DNA of 64,000 nt from Heterodera schachtii (GCA_023374025.1 SIJG01000009.1:2445900-2509899), one strand, 5' to 3'. Positions 23,001 to 33,559 are shown, counted from the stretch's first letter. The notes: generated by a model from the sequence alone, not told the origin. Translations and numbers: made by a program.

Positions 23001-23452
23001 CATTCCGACCAGCAACAAAAGCATTCTGTGCCATTTGCGCATTTCCTCTGCTTCTTCTTCTGCTTTTTGGAGGTGTTCTTTGAGTTTTTTGAATTCGTCC
23101 TCCTGAAAATTAAAAAAAAAAAAAAAAAATTAAAAGTTGAATTCATTTGATGGGTCGAATGTTAGTACATACAGCTAGAGGAGGCATGAAATTTTCAATT
23201 TTTTCCTAGCCCCCCCCCCTAAAAAAGGTAAAATTCAGAAGCCTGAAAATTTCATTTTTTTTAATTCCTCCGTTTTTTTTTTGCCACCTTTCTTTCGTTG
23301 TCCCTTTTCAATGCTTTGATTTCGTTCTCTTGCGCCTCCAAAAGTTCGTTTCTTTTTGTGTCTTCGTCCTCAAGATACTTAATAAAATCTTCTTTTTGTT
23401 GTTTTTGGTTTTTCAAAATTTCAATGATTTTGTCTTTGTCGTCGTCAGCCAT
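20040..23452 (-). CDS. Coiled-coil, repeat-containing single-pass membrane protein
   Basis: Six minus-strand exons join with consistent phase: 23452-23288, 23102-23010, 22557-22401, 22120-21580, 21039-20863, 20340-20040 (477 residues). Residues 1-85 are a charged coiled coil (MADDDKDKIIEILKNQKQQK...), then a Ser-rich basic stretch (LSRRSSFGSSSSVPRK), then PIFGHVLPEICRWFDGRR, then a 12-residue repeat ELEQYSNDKPGE in about six copies with Gln/Asn-rich flanks, then an acidic segment. Near residue 405 PRRRRP precedes a Leu-rich membrane helix, followed by a tail ending WASDGIFFGF. Exons are GC-rich with G/C third positions, introns AT-rich with poly-G runs. No family recognised. The topology suggests a cytosolic coiled coil anchored by a C-terminal helix. 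The exon 5 to 6 join (donor GTGGGT) is the least certain. Confidence 0.6.
21755..21995. repeat. 36-bp coding minisatellite
   Basis: Six nearly identical 36-bp units (TACTGCTCCAACTCCTCC...) encode the 12-residue repeat of the minus-strand gene. All six frames stay open across it, which creates several false frames. Confidence 0.85.
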
Positions 23453-23505
23453 AAAAGGAAAAAATTGAAAAATGGCTAAAAACGGAGTGATTTAAGAGTC
23501 ATAAA

Positions 23506-23933
23506 TAGGGATGATATTTTTAGGCAAAAGCCTATTTTTTCCTGAGCTCCCCGTGGCCTGAAATGCACGAAAAACATATTTTTTGGGGCTGTTCGTAAGC
23601 TACTTTTCGAGTTATTAGTGCCTTTTTTCTATTTTTAGAGCCTAAAAAGCTTAAAAAATTTTTGAAAGAGCCTATTTTTGCCTATTTTGGCGTTTTGCCG
23701 AAAATTTGTTAACAAAAATGCAATAAAAACGAAAAATACGCCGATAAGTTTTCTGAAAATAAACCCCCTAAGAAATGAAAAATTTTCTCAAAAATAGTCT
23801 TAAATTTTGTTTTTTTTGTACAATTTTTTAATTTAAAAATAATAAATCAATACTGATTTGACTTATTTTTTTATCTTTTTAAATGAATTTTTGTCATTTT
23901 TGGCGGTTTTAGAGCCTAAAAATATCATCCCTA
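23506..23933. mobile_element. hAT-type MITE, TSD GTCATAAA
   Basis: The ends TAGGGATGATATTTTTAGGC and its inverse are perfect 20-bp terminal repeats. GTCATAAA lies on both sides (23498-23505, 23934-23941). Non-coding inside. Confidence 0.85.
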
Positions 23934-23941
23934 GTCATAAA

Positions 23942-24764
23942 TTTGAGTTTAATACATGCATAGAAAATTTTCAGAGGAAAACAAGGGAACATTTTCCATA
24001 AGGATGTAGCGATTTAAGCACTTAAAATCACGGACCAATGAAAATTTTGATTTAATTTGTTAAAAAGTTTTGGAAAAAAATATGAAGACATTTGAAAATT
24101 TGTACGCAGTAAATTTCTTGAAATTTTACATGGAAGTAATGTTTAAAAAAATTTGCTGAAAATTCAAGTGTTTGTATCGACTGGGTTTTTTTTTTTTTTG
24201 AGTCGTAACATAAAATCAGGGTCAAACCGATGCAATTTCAAAGAAAATTCGAACTTTTCAACACATAAATTCTTTTTGTTTGTCAATTTTAATGATTTGA
24301 ATGATTTAAGAGATAAAAAAAAATTAGAAAAAAATTTCTGATTTTTTCGAACCCCACTTTTGACAACAAAAAAAAAAACATATTTCCAGGGTTTCAGGGT
24401 TTATGACCACGAATATGACATTTATTTTTTTATATAATGAGGAAAAAATAGTTTAAAATTTCCTAAGTTGAATAATAGAACAAAAAATCTTTAAAATTTT
24501 ATCGATTTGACTGACCTCAATTTGGAACATTAAACATTAAATCGAGTAAAAATGACTTGGCTGAACGTTGTCCTTTTAAAAGTGACAACGCATGGAAAAT
24601 GATAAAAAAGAAAAGAAGTGAAGCATTAAGGGTAAATTAACTGTTCACTGTGGATAGAAAAGTCTTTAATAGGGCACGGATTTAATTTGTGAAAAATTCC
24701 GAAAAATTTAAATAAATATTTGCGAAAAAAACGCCAAAATATTTACGAAAAACTGAAAAATTCC
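23942..24764. other. AT-rich intergenic
   Basis: No supported frame. The phrase CCAGGGTTTCAGGGTTTATGACC near 24385 recalls other dispersed repeat ends. Confidence 0.4.
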
Positions 24765-24779
24765 AAAATCTTGGCGCGC

Positions 24780-25008
24780 CAACGATTCGTCAACTCGACG
24801 ATTCGTCAACTCAGCCAAAATGCGACGATTCGTCAACTCAGCCAAAAAACTACGATTCGTCAACTCAACGATTCGTCAACTCGACGATTCGTCAACTCGA
24901 CGATTCGTCAACTCAGTCAAAAAACTACGATTCGTCAACTCAACGATTCGTCAACTCGACGATTCGTCAACTCAGCCAAAATGCGACGATTCGTCAACTC
25001 AACCAAAA
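24780..25008 (+). repeat. Left subterminal tandem array of the MULE
   Basis: About ten copies of CGATTCGTCAACTC with spacers (AGCCAAAATG, AGCCAAAAAACTA). Open frames across it are translated repeat. Confidence 0.85.
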
Positions 25009-25274
25009 ATTATTCAAAAAAGCATTTTGCATAGCTTTTCATGGCGCTTAACAAAATGTAAAACACTTACAGACTAATTAAGAACCACGATACATAAAAT
25101 TCACGTCCCTTTAAAAATATTCAGTTAAAAACTTGCATAAACAAAGTTTATTAAACAAAAACTCATAAAAAACAAAACGAATCAAAATGATGATTATCAC
25201 GGGATTAGTTTAAACAAATTTCAACCGATATTATATGGAATGAAGGTTAAAAATAGCAATCAATTGTAATTGGT

Positions 25275-27494
25275 TCAATCTTCCGCTTCTGCATGGTCCT
25301 CATGCTCATCTTGTCCACCTCGTGCACGCAGCCCGCCTACATAGCCCTGCATCTGCAGACTCAGCAGCGAAAGGATGTTCATGACGTCTTCGTCGGTGTT
25401 GTACTCCCCTTCGTCCAATGCATCTCCGATCAATTGCTCCTTCAAAACGTATTTGATGCGACGCTTGTGTGGGAACACCCGGGCAGATCTTGCGATGTCC
25501 ATCTGTTTGTCGACAGAATCCAGAATAGCTGCTAGGAAGTCTGACAAAGATGGGTGCTGGAATAGACCTCGCTTAAGTTTTAAAAACGAAATTAAACTCG
25601 CACTAAAAATCGCACTACCGAAAATTGGAGGTGTGAAGCCTCCATAGCATTGTTCGTCTTCTCCATTGCTGATCTCGCACGGTTGTGGACATTCCAGAAG
25701 TGCACGGGATACAGTGGCGCACGCACAACTGGCAGCTCCCAACGGGGCACAACGGAAAAAGTCGTTGACGACTGGGTTGTTGGCGTTGATGGAACAGGTG
25801 AAGGGACGCCAAATTGGATGAAATTGTTACCATAAACATGGTCCAAATTCACTAAAATAAAGAAAATGAGAACTAATTCCAAAAACAAAACACTCACCAC
25901 TACTACCAAATGAATTTCGGCGACTGTGTTCGTCATCCCCTGTGGCATTGTTGCTGATTGAACTGTGTCGGCTCTGATCAGCGCCCGGAGCAAAAGCGAC
26001 GGCGCCTGCTTCTTGTTTGTGTGCGGTCAGTCCAACATAAACCCTCGCGAAGTAACCGAAAAATGCAGCCAAACCATCGGGTGGTGCATGGTTTACTATG
26101 AGCGCAAAACCACGACGAACATGTTGTTCGGGGATCAATGCCAGAGCAAGCAGCTTTCTAAGAGTGAACTTTTTTTTGCCCTTTTCACTCCAACACTCAC
26201 CTTAAACTGTTCCGCGCGCCTTCTCCTTGTTCTTCGTCGTTGGCATACAATTCCGCCAAACCCATTTCGCGCCATTTCCTAAAAACTGCTTGGCTCATGT
26301 GGAAAAGACATCCCGTCAACTGGGCCGCTGGAAACGTCTCACGCATGGCTCGGATCGTTGCTGTTTCAAAGTCACTGATGACTAAAATTTAGGGATGAGA
26401 TAATTTTGTGGAGATAATAATCACTTACCACGTGCTGGAGTGCTAGGTGCAATCGCCACCTTGACCGCATTGAGCGCCTCCTCGTAGTACTTCCGTTGCT
26501 TCCCAGGTAACAGAGCATGCACACATAGTGCGAGCCGCCCGTTGACAAAAGCGCCGATCACGAAACACTGCGTCCATGCGGCTGGTGCCACTTTGAATGT
26601 TCCATCAACCGAAATTTTCCTCGCCCGCTTCAAAACGTCCAGCAGCTGAAAATAAAAGCGAAAAAAATGAATATAGAAATGAATGAACTTAACTTCGGGT
26701 GTGCAAAGACCAACACAACATCCGATTGTCCTTGACGGCTCACTCGGCGGCTGTCGTACAACAATGTGCTTTCGCCATCCTTCATAAGCAACGCATCGGG
26801 CAACACAACATTCAAAGGGTTGATTTGGTCCATGTTGCCGTAAATCTTCCTTTTCTGTCTAAAAATTGGAAGAAAACAGGTAAAAAGTAAAGAAGTGTCA
26901 AGTGAGACTCACCTTCTCATTACTGCCGTCAATGCCAGATCAGTCCTCATAGACACAAAGGTTTCGTCCTTGGTGTCTGCACGGACTTCTGCCAGTACTT
27001 TTGTTGGCTTTTGGCGCGGATTTTCCAACGTTGTTGTCTTAATTCTGTTGCGTTTTACCTCCGCATCGAAGCACGCTGGGTCCGGCAGATGGTTGTGCTC
27101 TTTTCTTCCGAGCACACCATTAATTTCGCCTTCTCCACCTTCGTTATTCAATGCTGCGGTTGCCTCACAGTCCCTGTTGGAACAGCGGAACCACCGCCCT
27201 CTGATGCGAGTGAAACGGAACCCTGCAAAAAAATCAAAAATCCATTCAAAAATTTAACCACCCAACCTTTATGCCAAATGCAGAATGACCCCCTCTCCGT
27301 TGTTCCGCGCTGAGAGGTCTGTTTTCCTTATCATCTTCATCAGATGTGGTGGATTCGGCTTGTTCAGTCTGCTCTGCGTCCTTGCGTTGGATAGGAAAAA
27401 TACTGCTGTCGTCGTAATCAGCAGACGGCCCTCCTAACCGCTTTGGTGCTTTTCGTCGCAGTTGTCGTTCAATTTGTTTACGAATCGATTTCAT
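25275..27494 (-). CDS. MULE transposase with FLYWCH-type zinc finger
   Basis: Eight minus-strand exons: 27494-27275, 27222-26913, 26858-26693, 26645-26429, 26381-26201, 26157-25898, 25851-25619, 25571-25275 (627 residues). Order: acidic N-terminus; FLYWCH-like finger (FRFTRIRGRWFRCSNRDCEA ... EHNHLPD); catalytic core with SVDGTFKVAP (first Asp), ISDFETA (second Asp) and the MULE C/H motif GCLFHMSQA; Ser-rich linker; FWNVHNRARSAMEKTNN; acidic C-terminus. It would cut and join the ends of its own element and relatives. Two oddities: exon 1 to 2 needs a GC donor (TTTG|GCATAA), and exon 3 ends AAG|TTAAGT, as if one G of the donor were lost, which may cripple splicing. All other joins are canonical and in phase. 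Confidence 0.85.
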
Positions 27495-27766
27495 TTATTT
27501 GCTAAAATTGAAAAACAACATTGAAATTAATTGAATTGAATGTAAGAAGTGAAGTGCCTATGAGTCGCTTGTTAAAGCATTAAAAAAGAAACTAAAATAA
27601 ATTACTACATGCGTTGATAAATTATTATTTTATAAATATATTTTTATACATATAGATCGTTTGCCGAATTCGAGTTCGGGATTCGAGTCGCTTTAAATGG
27701 GTGTTAAAATTATTTTACGCGCTATGAAAAGCTATGCAAAATGCTTTTTTGAATAAATTTTGGATG

Positions 27767-27910
27767 AGTTGACGAATCGTCACATTTTGGCTTAGTTGAC
27801 GAATCGTAGTTTTTTGACTGAGTTGACTAATCGTCGCATTTTGGCTGAGTTGACGAATCGTCGAGTTGACGAATCGTTGAGTTGACGAATCGTTGAGTTG
27901 ACGAATCGTA
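27767..27910 (-). repeat. Right subterminal tandem array of the MULE
   Basis: Six inverted copies of the same 14-17-bp unit, read GAGTTGACGAATCG on the plus strand. Confidence 0.85.
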
Positions 27911-28156
27911 GGGAGGCGAAAATATTTACTAAAATATTTAATTAAAAATTCGCAATTTGGTAAAACTGTTGAGTTCAACCAATTTCGAGGCTGAATTAAA
28001 GTGAATGGGCTAAAAAAAGGCATAAATGATATGCCAATGGATTTGTCTTGAGAAGATAACAATGAAAAAGAGGTCCCATGTTGCGAAAGACAGTTTTTAA
28101 AACAGTTAAAAATTTGAAGAAGCCGTTTTTCCGTTTGTCTGTCGTTGGTTTTAATT

Positions 28157-28300
28157 AGAGTAGAGCGGGACCGGGAATTTTGGGCTTAACCGGGACCGGG
28201 ACCTTTTCGGGTTGAAAAAACCGGGAATTTTTGGCTGGGAAAACCGGGAAAAAACCCGGGACTGGTCCCGCTCAAAACCGGAACCTTGGTACTCAGTTGT
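28157..28300. repeat. GGGACCGGGA-rich repeat (relative of the MITE at 54739)
   Basis: Shares GGGACCGGGAATTTTGGGC, TTAACCGGGACCGGGACC and the following AACCGGGAATTTTTGGCTGGG order with 54739-54927. Only one end is preserved; similar wording recurs at 29070-29100 and 29190-29290. Confidence 0.6.
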
Positions 28301-29800
28301 CCGCTTTTGGCGTTTGCCGTTTATCTTTTGTCGTTTGTCGTTCGTAGTTGTGATTGGCCCCAGAGGGCTCCCACCCGTTTGATGCCAAGGACGTCCTTGG
28401 ATTTGGCCTCCTGGTCTTGGAAAATTGAAGCGTCCCTTTATCCAAGGACTTACAAAAAAATAATAAAAATTTACAAATTTCATTAAAAATCCCTAATTAA
28501 TATTGAAAAAGAAACCACATATCGGCGAAAAATACAAGCCATTTCAACAAAAAATAATCATTTAACATTGCATATGATAAAATTTTTATGCGTCCTTGGA
28601 TTTTACGAATTTTTCCCGTTATGTCCTTGCAAATCAGTATGTATACCCGTCCTTGGGAAGAGAGTTTTTCCAATGGGAGCCCTTTCATAAATTATAACAG
28701 AATTTGTCAAAAAAAAAAAATAACCAAAAAAAAAACAATTTCATATTCAAACTTTGGCATTTTTTTCACATGAAAAAGTAATAATTTCCAATAATTGCTT
28801 ATTTCAAGAAGCATTTTTGAAGATTTGGCCATAATCCAAAATTCCCGTTAAAAACAAAATCAGAGAATTTTAATCTTTTTGTTGAAAAACAATTTTCGAA
28901 CTTTGTAAAAACTAAAAGAATATTTGACTCTACGAATTTTATTGTGACTAAAACAATTAATTGTTTCTCTAAACAGTTTTTTATCCGGCGGGACAGACCT
29001 CAATCTTTCCAAATTTGGAAAAAAGCACAGGAAAAAATAAAATCAAAAATAATTAGACCATAATATTGAAAATGCCGGGACCAACCGGGACCGGACCGCC
29101 CGTTCAAAAAAAAGTTAGTTTTAGAACAATTTGCTAAAATAATTATTAATTTTTTCAAATTTGGGGCAGTTTCACTGGCTAAATCTTAGCCCGTTTTAGC
29201 CCGGTCAAAATTTTTGGGCACGGGCTTAGCCATTTGACCGGGACCGGGCCGCCCGGTAAAATCCCCCCGGGCCTCCGGGTCCGTCCGGTCTCTAATAAAT
29301 ATTAATCCTAGGTTCTTTTCCGTTATGCCTCTCCCCACATAAAAATGACATGACCCGAACAAAGGAACGCACTTTTTTTGAGTAATCTTAGGCGCTTTTA
29401 AGAATCTGGCGCCAAAACTCCAAAAATTTATGCTTTTATCTGTGATTTTCATCATATAATTTTTTAATGATTTTAAACAATAAATAACTATAGCCTAACA
29501 AATTTTGTGCTGGATGGAATGTGGCGGATCACTTTTCAATTAAGCCGATGATTAGCATTTTGGCCCAAGTACCACCGCCGCTTGCTCGGGCGCCCCATTA
29601 CTTAGACATGTTTCTGGAGTTTTCAAAAAAGCAGAAGACATTTTTTGGCTTTTTTGGAAAATCAATAAAAGCATGGAGTTTTGCAGTTTGGACGCCAGAT
29701 TCTTGGTGCCTAAATTTGCTCAAGATAAGTGCTCTCCTTTATCGGGAACATGACTTTTTATGGGGGGGGGGGGGCGTGGGCGGCATAATGGAAAAGTACC
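28301..29800. other. Repeat-rich intergenic stretch
   Basis: Contains GC patches (29070-29100, 29220-29290 ending CCGGTCTCTAATAA) and AT-rich spacer. The frames at 28286-28773 and 29521-29964 lack start context, codon bias and motifs. Confidence 0.4.
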
Positions 29801-29807
29801 TAACCCT

Positions 29808-29985
29808 TAGAGACCGTACAACTGGGTCGGAGCTATCCCCATTTGGGATTCCGACCGAATCCCGGTCCCGGTCAATCCCGAAGATCTTGGAAAACAAACG
29901 GGACGGATCCCGAGGTCAGGATTCCGAATTTAATCCTGCGGGATGCCGAAAAAATCTCGCGTGATTCCGATCCCGTTCGGTCTCT
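29808..29985. repeat. Short TIR-like GC-rich repeat
   Basis: AGAGACCG at the left is mirrored by CGGTCTCT at the right, with GGTCGG and CCCGGTCCCGG inside. No exact target duplication was seen. Confidence 0.4.
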
Positions 29986-30045
29986 ACTAATCCTACAAAA
30001 TTTTAATTTATTATAAAAGGTTTTTTGTTTTATGTATTACATCAC

Positions 30046-30636
30046 TAGGGACCCGATTTCTAGTGAAAAAACTTTTTTTTTGCTAAGTTGTTTTGAAGAA
30101 AGGAGCTCAAAAAACGCATTTCTGCGTTAAAATTTTTTCATTTGGACGTCATTTTTCGTCACTAGAAATCACTATTTTGGCGCTTCGTCACTTAAAATAG
30201 TGAAAATTCACTTTTGTGGCGTTTTGTCACTTTTTTTTTTCACTATTTCGACATTTTTTGGAAAATTCCTTAATAAAAATGCAATAAAACCAAAAAATAC
30301 ACCCCTAAGAATCGACATAAAAATTTTTTTTAAAATACCACTAAGAATTGGAAAATTTTCATAAAAATTTTTCCCCCAATTTTTTTTTCTTGACAAAATT
30401 TTTGATTTAAAAAAATGTCAATATTTATTAAGAAAATGTTAGAAAGGAAATTTCCTCATTTGCAAATGCAATCAGTGAATAAAAAAAATTTTTTGCTCAA
30501 TTTTTGGCTGAAAATTATGTCACTATTCGTCACTATTTCGGACTTTTTTCACTATTTTGTCACTTTTTTGGCACTTTTTCGTCACTATTTTAGTTAACTA
30601 TTTCGGGATTTTTCGTCACTAAAAGTCGGGTCCCTA
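30046..30636. mobile_element. hAT-type MITE, TSD TACATCAC
   Basis: TAGGGACCCGA at the left mirrors TCGGGTCCCTA at the right; TACATCAC flanks it at 30038-30045 and 30637-30644. The inside is built from GTCACTATTTTG-type phrases and is non-coding. Confidence 0.85.
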
Positions 30637-30878
30637 TACATCACTTTTTGCGTCGTTTATATCGGCACCGTCCCCTCCACCGCCCCCCCCCCCATTTTCA
30701 CAAAAAGTTTTAAAATAATTTTTATTTTTTAAAATTTTGTTTATTTTTCTGTTTTTAAATTTTTATTTCTTTTAGTTAACTTTTTCGTGAAAAATAAATA
30801 ATTATTTGACATTGGATGGCCAAAAATATAATTTCGCATAAATTTTTGATTCCTCTGTTTTCTAAGGAATGATTAAAT

Positions 30879-32050
30879 GGTGCTACGACAATTGCGGACC
30901 GGCAATTGCGGACCGTACTTTTGCGGACGACAATTGCGGACGACAATTGCGGATCGTACATTTGCGGACCGTACTTTTGCAAAAAAATTAACTGGAAGGG
31001 TGGGCCTCGTCAGTACGATCCCTTCCGTATTACAAATTCAAAAACCTAAGTGTGTTTCGGCCCTTCCGTAGACACACCAAATAAGAAAGCTCACAGCAAT
31101 AAATTAATAAATAACAAATAGAAAGCACAAATTAAGGAGAAAAAAGCAAAGCATAGAATGATAAAGCTATAATATGTTTATTTTATTGGCTTGCTGAAGG
31201 CCCAACAACAGCTTCTACAAATACAACTTATGAACACAAAAATAACTCAAGACTTTTTCCATTAGAAATCTGGCACGTACGAACAACGCACAAGAAGCCT
31301 TTCATTTGGCATTGGGAAGACAATTTGGCAAAGAACATCCCCCTCTATCACGGTAAAAATGTGTTAAGATTTTAATATAAAAATCTTAAAGGCTCATTAA
31401 TGTCTTAAAAAGCGAAGAAAGAATTGCAACAGATAGATTAAGAGAATATGAAGTTGACAACACACGGGGGATAAATCATCGACCAAGAGCAAAAAAGTAT
31501 AGAGAAAATGATGCAGCAATTAAACGAATGGTAATGGTATTCGATGAGATTGAAGAACCGACCGATCAACAGTATTTAGACCATCTTAGAGCTTTACAAT
31601 ATAGACTAGCGAGAAACGACATCGATAATTGGGGCCAATAATTTTTTGTGATATCGTAGAAGCTGTTGTTGGGCCTTCAGCAAGCCAATAAAATAAACAT
31701 ATTATAGCTTTATCATTCTATGCTTTGCTTTTTTCTCCTTAATTTGTGCTTTCTATTTGTTATTTATTAATTTATTGCTGTGAGCTTTCTTATTTGGTGT
31801 GTCTACGGAAGGGCCGAAACACACTTAGGTTTTTGAATTTGTAATACGGAAGGGATCGTACTGACGAGGCCCACCCTTCCAGTTAATTTTTTTGCAAAAG
31901 TACGGTCCGCAAAAGTACGGTCCGCAATTGTCGTCCGCAATTGTCGTCCGCAAAAGTACGGTCCGCAATTGTCGTCCGCAATTGTCGTCCGCAATTGTCC
32001 GGTCCGCAATTGTCGTCCGCAATTGTCCGGTCCGCAATTGTCGTACCGCC
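30879..32050. mobile_element. MULE deletion derivative, TSD GATTAAAT
   Basis: Terminal inverted repeats of about 370 bp each (30879-31245; 31665-32050) begin GG(T/C)G(C/G)TACGACAATTG and carry tandem CGGACGACAATTG and GCGGACCGTACTTTTG units. GATTAAAT flanks both ends (30871-30878, 32051-32058). The centre holds the last two exons of a MULE transposase. The element sits about 170-190 bp before the HTH gene at 32246, splitting an upstream block that is continuous at related genes. Confidence 0.85.
31270..31641 (+). pseudogene. C-terminal MULE transposase fragment
   Basis: Exon 31270-31352 reads LARTNNAQEAFHLALGRQFG..., the RTNNA block typical of MULE transposase C-termini. It splices in phase (GTAAAA...TTAAAG) to 31392-31641, which encodes INVLKSEERIATDRLREYEV and further charged sequence to a stop after DNWGQ. 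Catalytic core and zinc finger are gone; no start codon is available. The fragment is intact as far as it goes, so the internal deletion is probably young. Unlike the transposase at 25275-27494 it is AT-rich, so it comes from another MULE family. Confidence 0.75.
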
Positions 32051-32058
32051 GATTAAAT

Positions 32059-32245
32059 AACTGTTAAATCAATATGTTACCAATATTAAATAATTATAAG
32101 CATATATATAATAATAAATATTTTCCTCTTAATATTTTTGATTAAATGATATTTTAATATTATTATAGAATTTATTTTTTTAAATGTTAACATTTCATTA
32201 TAAAAAAATAAAACAATTTATTATTATTATTTTATTTTTCAGAAA
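32059..32245 (+). promoter_or_regulatory. Conserved leader of the secreted HTH family, with splice acceptor
   Basis: The block ACTGTTAAATCAATATG...ACCAATATTAAATAATTATAAGC is followed by AT-rich sequence and TTTTATTTTTCAG three bases before the ATG. The same order occurs before 35584, 42540, 47706 and (decayed) 50370. An acceptor this close to the ATG suggests a trans-splice site or a 5'-UTR intron; the sequence cannot separate these. The MULE derivative interrupts the block at its upstream end. Confidence 0.55.
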
Positions 32246-32776
32246 ATGAAAATTTATTTCTTAAATTTGATAATGTTTTTAATAGTCAATTCATTCGACA
32301 AATCTTTATCAGACGATTGTAATTTGTGTGAAAATAATGGAAAAATTAGGCCAAATTTTGTCGAAATATTTTGCCAAAAATGGGAAAATGAAAATACGCA
32401 AAATTCAAATTGGCAAAATGCCAGTGGCAGTGATCAGAACAATGTCCAATTGGATGATCAACAGAAATGCAAAATTATACACAGGTTTCATGAGATAAAA
32501 GAAGGAATTAAGAAAAGGGGGAAATATTCGGGAAAAATTTGGAGTAAAATTGAAGAAAAAATTGCAAAAAAATTGGGAATTAATCGAACAGAAATTTACA
32601 AATGGAAAAAAGAATTGGGATTAAGCCGAAAAATAAAAATAAATAAAAAGAATTATTATGAAAATAAAAAGAAAGAATTTATTGAAAATCATTCATTGAC
32701 TGACAAAGAAATTGCTGAATTTTTTAAAATCTCTTCACCCACCCTAAGCATTTGGAAAAAACAAAAATTATCGTAA
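32246..32776 (+). CDS. Secreted HTH-module protein, two-module form (family member A)
   Basis: Single-exon frame of 176 residues. It has a signal peptide (MKIYFLNLIMFLIVNSFDKS), the family block KIRPNFVEIFCQKWENENTQ, an Asn/Gln/Asp-rich linker, a first helix-turn-helix-like module (KIAKKLGINRTEIYKWKKEL) and, after KKKEFIE, the last module (DKEIAEFFKISSPTLSIWKK). Compared with 47706-48495, the whole second module and the intron are missing, yet the frame is kept, so this is an in-frame deletion. The protein is Lys-rich. The start ATG follows the acceptor at 32241-32242. The family is not one I can name. Secretion is inferred from the signal peptide, DNA binding from the HTH pattern. Confidence 0.75.
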   Translation: MKIYFLNLIMFLIVNSFDKSLSDDCNLCENNGKIRPNFVEIFCQKWENENTQNSNWQNASGSDQNNVQLDDQQKCKIIHRFHEIKEGIKKRGKYSGKIWSKIEEKIAKKLGINRTEIYKWKKELGLSRKIKINKKNYYENKKKEFIENHSLTDKEIAEFFKISSPTLSIWKKQKLS

Positions 32777-33555
32777 TTTTCTTAATTTTCTTTTTTGTCT
32801 CAATAAACTAATGTTGTTTATTATCGGTAATTATTTACACTAATTAGTTTTTCACCTTTTATCTATTGTTTTGGAAAACTGATCATATACAAAATAAAAT
32901 TCATTCGTCGTCTCTCGGTATGTAATGTTTAGAGCTCGGCCTGGACCTGGATCCAGGCCTGGGTTTTTCCTGGATCCAGGTCCAGGTCCAGGTCTAGAAA
33001 GTTATAGTGGAAAAACATGCTGGCGCCCAACCGTGGGCGCCCAAAAGTGAGCGCCCAACTGAAGTAGACCGATAAAATCTACAAAAATTTCCATCCAACC
33101 CTTAAAAATCCTTATTCTCTTAATGAAATTGGCTCAAAATTGCAAAATTTGATTATTTTTTGACAAAATACGTGCCTTAAACAAGTGTTTGATTTGCAAA
33201 AAAAAAAGGCGTTTGCATGGCTTGACCTAATCCCAAGCTAAAATAGAAGACTACCAATTTTTATGATACAGTGTTGGTCTTATGTTTAGACTCACTTAGT
33301 ACTTATTGATTGAATGCGTGATAAAAGCTTAATTTGCGGCCAAAAACCCGGAACCGTTTTCCGGATTGGTAAAAATTTAGACTCTCACATGTATTTCAAC
33401 CCCAAAGTTGATAAAAAAAATCGTGTAAATGTTAAATTTTGGCTTTTGTTCACTTTAGGCGTCAATAAATAATGACCTCTTCAGTTATAAACTTAGAAAA
33501 AAAAATCAGAAGTTTTAAAAAGAAAATTTCAAGATTAAATTTTTAAAAATTTTCA
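32777..33555. other. Intergenic with a palindromic GC patch
   Basis: 32936-33060 holds GGACCTGGATCCAGGCC-type units and then GGCGCCCA repeats. The rest is AT-rich with no supported frame. Confidence 0.45.
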
Positions 33556-33559
33556 CCCA

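Larger units (their letters stand above)
24773..27918 (-). mobile_element. Near-complete MULE transposon with FLYWCH transposase
   Basis: The transposase gene is bracketed by inverted arrays of a 15-17-bp subterminal repeat (ACGATTCGTCAACTC at 24780-25008; its inverse at 27767-27910) and by inverted phrases next to them (GCATTTTGCATAGCTTTTCAT near 25023 and its inverse near 27722). The outer ends GGCGCGCC and GGGAGGCG are imperfect. AAAATCTT and AAAATATT just outside are a 7-of-8 match to a target duplication. Confidence 0.7.

Noticed and set aside
24780..25008. CRISPR-like array of CGATTCGTCAACTC
   Set aside because: Spacers are tiny and repetitive, the array is mirrored at the other end of a MULE, and the genome is eukaryotic.
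29521..29964. 147-codon plus frame
   Set aside because: Starts at GTG, runs through a 14-base G run and into a TIR-like repeat; composition is not coding.
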